DNA of 64,000 bases, taken from the NCBI GenBank assembly GCA_963575645.1, contig OY754466.1:16718001-16782000 (forward strand). Reading direction: 5' to 3'. The stretch is from Xanthostigma xanthostigma. Taxonomy: Eukaryota; Arthropoda; Insecta; Raphidioptera; Raphidiidae. The position numbers and the translations under genes were made by a program. Position 1 is the stretch's first letter. Every line of letters starts with the position of its first letter. The notes under the pieces were generated by a model. It was not told the origin of the DNA, made no database searches, and was given only the letters and a program-made list of their open reading frames with translations. This document shows positions 61,390 through 64,000 of the stretch, in pieces.

Positions 61390-63585
61390 CAAACACTCTT
61401 CTAGAATTTGTATTATAGATACTCACAGAAAATTTACAAAATAGATCTATTAGTTTTAAATGTAACTAAATTTTATCGAATGGCATAAAATTGACGGATA
61501 TTTCTTCGAAAGGTTCGCTATGATGTTCCTGTGCAATTAATATGATCACTCATTGTTTCGAAAATTAAATAAATTGTAAATGTATGGTTATTAAATTTTG
61601 AAAATATAAAGTAGATAGGGAATGTTGGATATAACGCTAAAAAAAACCGAAATTCTGTTTTGTATGTAACTTGTATTACATTTTTTTATCAACAGTAACA
61701 CTGCAGTAACTATATATACCCAACTTTCATGAAGTTCTTAATGTGAATTCTAAGCCATCGTTGAATTCGAATAATCGTTCAAACCGATATTGTGCGTTAT
61801 AAACGACTTTCACTGCATACCGTAACCGTATAGATTTAATAATGCTGGAACAAGATTGATTTTCTTACTTTAAATTACTCAAAAAATGTCCTATATAAAG
61901 AAATAATTTTATTAAAATTATATCATTAAAAATGTATTTTGCGTGCTTTTTTTAACTATACAGTTTAAAATCGACTCGTAAAGCTTGAAACAGATGAGCG
62001 TGAAACTGATTCGGCTCTCTTCGGGTAGACACGGCTCGAAACAATTGAGATTTTAGAAAAATAAATGAAATCATACACCAGAGAACCCGTACACTATACG
62101 TGACTACATCGAATCGATTCAGTCCCGAAGAAATGCGCGGGTTTTCATTTTGTTTTTTTTTTTTAAATTCTCTAATTGTTTTTTACCGTACCGGTCCAAA
62201 CCGAGTGCGAGTTCTACTTCACAGCTGTGTTACACAGTCATCTGTTTCAGGTGTAAACCCGTTTTCATTTTTTTATGGAATCTCTCCATTACATTGGAAT
62301 CACATTTTAAATACACAGTTTTTCTTCCTGTTTTGATTGGTTGAAACATTTTTAAATTTGCTTCATCACTTCGGAAAAAGAACAGTACACATCTTATAAT
62401 ATAAGTGCTAATGCTGTTTTTGAAAAATCTGTACTTTTAACATCACGCTTAAAATCTTTTTGATCGTAAAAAAGACATCTTTTAAAATAATAAATTATCA
62501 TTGATATAATTATATAATAATTATTAATTAATAAGTTAAGTTTCGTTAAGTGTTTAGGGAAACAAAGACATGAATATAACGCTTAAATTTTTTGATAAAA
62601 ATTCTAGTTAAAAGGTTATTCTGAAACTGAACCATTACTAACAAAAAAATCAATATTTCGATATATATCCTTTATAGATATATGAATAATTCGGGTTTAA
62701 TAATTTTATGTACCGTATTTTTTGTAATACGAATGTGACGTCACAGTTTTTTTCTGACTCGATCTTGCGTTAAAACTTTAAAGAGCAAAACGGTGATTTA
62801 TCGCTATTTTTATCTTTTTTCAGCTCAATGAACGTGCATAAATCTCTCACTTTTGTTAGAATGAACGATATACCTACTAAATAAAGTTATACATTGTGAC
62901 GTCAAATCGGTTTTACAAAAAACAAAACAACGACAGTACTGAATTCATTTACACAAAAATTTTTGTCAGTTACAATAACTGCTAAAAGATTCTAAAGAAA
63001 CATCAAAGATAATGAAACTACTAAAAACAGCTGGCTTTGATCTCACAAAAAATTAAATGTAACAAGTTTTATCAGAATAGCCTTAAATCTATTAGTAATA
63101 TGTAATTAATAAACTATAAAAAAAATAGAAAAAATATATATTCTATATCAAATATATGTATAGAAAATTAAAAACAAATATGTGGTTTAATCCATAATTT
63201 CATCGATTATTTGACATAATATTGTGATATGAATAAATAAAAAAAATATTAACATGTATTCATTGAACGTATCTGAAATTAAAACCAATTGTATAGTTTA
63301 TAAAAAGTGACCAGTTGATTAAAAAAAAAACATTTGATCGTTTATAAAACGAAAAAAAGACAAAATTTGAAAAACTAATAGCTTAGCGGATGTGCGATCA
63401 TTTTCAAAAAAAACTTAAAATGAAAACATTGAAATTTCACTCAGTAACAATTGAAAAAGCTTGTAAGCACTGTCAGCATACGGCCGAGAATGAAAACTAG
63501 ACCCAACATGGCTGACTCTTATATCTGCACTTTTAGTGTTCTAGGTAAATTACATTTGTTTAATTTATATTGAGTGTTGATTAAC
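61390..63585. other. Non-coding stretch left of the Tigger element
   Basis: AT-rich, with two GTGACGTCA sites (62735, 62896). Frames at 62100-62344 are T-rich chance frames. Confidence 0.5.
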
Positions 63586-63590
63586 AAAAA

Positions 63591-64000
63591 CAGTCTAAAC
63601 TCTATATATCGAAATTGAAGGGACCGGATATTTTTCGTTAAACGGAGGATAAAAGAAAACAGTACAATTTTACGAACCAGCGGTTTTAATTTTGACTAAA
63701 TTAAGTGAAAAAAATTGCATAACAGAATTATAATCTATTAACTTTGTTTGTCGTTTTTTACTATGCCAGTATTTTAATTGTTTCTTTCATTGTATTTTAT
63801 TCATATCTTGGGATAGGTATAGTGGAATCATCTTTGTTAAATGAAAAGAATTTTTCTAATAATTTTGCGGCATGCAGTGCTTGTTCAATGCTTCGTGGTG
63901 ACTCAAGATCATCCACTTCGTCTTCTTCATCGCCTTGTTCCTCCTCATTTTTCCTAACTGAATCAAGAATTTCCCATTGTCTAAATTGTCACATTGCCTA
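63591..64000 (-). mobile_element. Tigger/pogo-like DNA transposon, 3' end
   Basis: Sequence starting CAGTCTAAACTC at 63591 runs into a TATATCGAAATTGAAGGGAC stretch and then TTTTTCGTTAAACGGAGG, the usual look of Tigger/pogo terminal repeats. The transposase C-terminus follows about 200 bases inward on the minus strand. The other end lies outside the window. A flanking TA duplication is not visible at this end. Confidence 0.65.
63797..64000 (-). pseudogene. Tigger/pogo-like transposase, C-terminal end (cut by the window edge)
   Basis: Minus-strand frame of 68 codons ending in TAA at 63797-63799. It has an acidic run (EEEQGDEEDEVDDLESP), then RSIEQALHAAKLLEKFF, and a short tail ending PIPRYE. 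An acidic patch followed by an amphipathic helix with a 'AL.AAK.LE.FF' pattern is the usual end of Tigger/jerky-type DDE transposases of the Tc1/mariner superfamily. An in-frame TGA at 63989-63991 interrupts the frame, so this copy is probably inactive; an upstream frameshift is the alternative. The matching terminal sequence is at about 63591. Confidence 0.7.

Noticed and set aside
1-64000. CRISPR arrays or bacterial-type operons
   Set aside because: No regularly spaced identical short repeats and no dense coding; the tandem repeats found have no unique spacers.

Overview
The window is insect genomic DNA: AT-rich, intron- and intergenic-type sequence with one recognisable protein-coding exon and many short DNA transposons, foldback elements and tRNA-derived repeats. 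There are no operons, no bacterial-type gene spacing and no rRNA. The order of insect (moth/butterfly or true bug are both compatible with the repeat style) cannot be settled from the sequence alone.

The only host gene I can support is the terminal exon of a SIFamide-type neuropeptide receptor (39990-40767, + strand). It starts at a clear splice acceptor, carries transmembrane segments 4-7 and the C-terminal tail, and ends in a stop codon. The exons for the N-terminus and TM1-3 were not found upstream, so they lie before the window or are hidden in the long upstream intron. Downstream, about 41.1-46.2 kb is repeat-poor AT-rich sequence that may include 3'UTR.

The region 1-39.9 kb is a mosaic of mobile elements. 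It holds palindromic elements with a CTGANGA...GAAACG hairpin motif (0.2, 3.7-4.0, 20.9, 29.9 kb) and a hAT element with a perfect 8-bp target duplication whose insertion target is matched by an unoccupied related copy elsewhere in the window (13.95 and 29.43 kb). It also holds a piggyBac deletion derivative (26.95 kb) lying between two tRNA-like repeat units, and a terminal-repeat element in two opposite-facing copies (7.1 and 10.5 kb). A repeat with a TTACG/GTTAGG-rich minisatellite sits in head-to-tail copies (35.5-37.1 kb, plus one at 24.0 kb).

The region 46-64 kb holds an RNase H fragment of a non-LTR retrotransposon and an 898-bp foldback element whose core is a 76-bp tandem repeat. It also holds a second foldback element (48.5-49.1 kb), a pogo-like MITE (51.3 kb), a Harbinger/P-like MITE (57.4 kb), a small hAT remnant with perfect target duplication (57.7 kb), a 2.8-kb palindrome with nearly identical arms (58.6-61.4 kb), and the 3' end of a Tigger/pogo transposon running off the right edge. 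Between 49.6 and 55.7 kb the DNA is nearly repeat-free.
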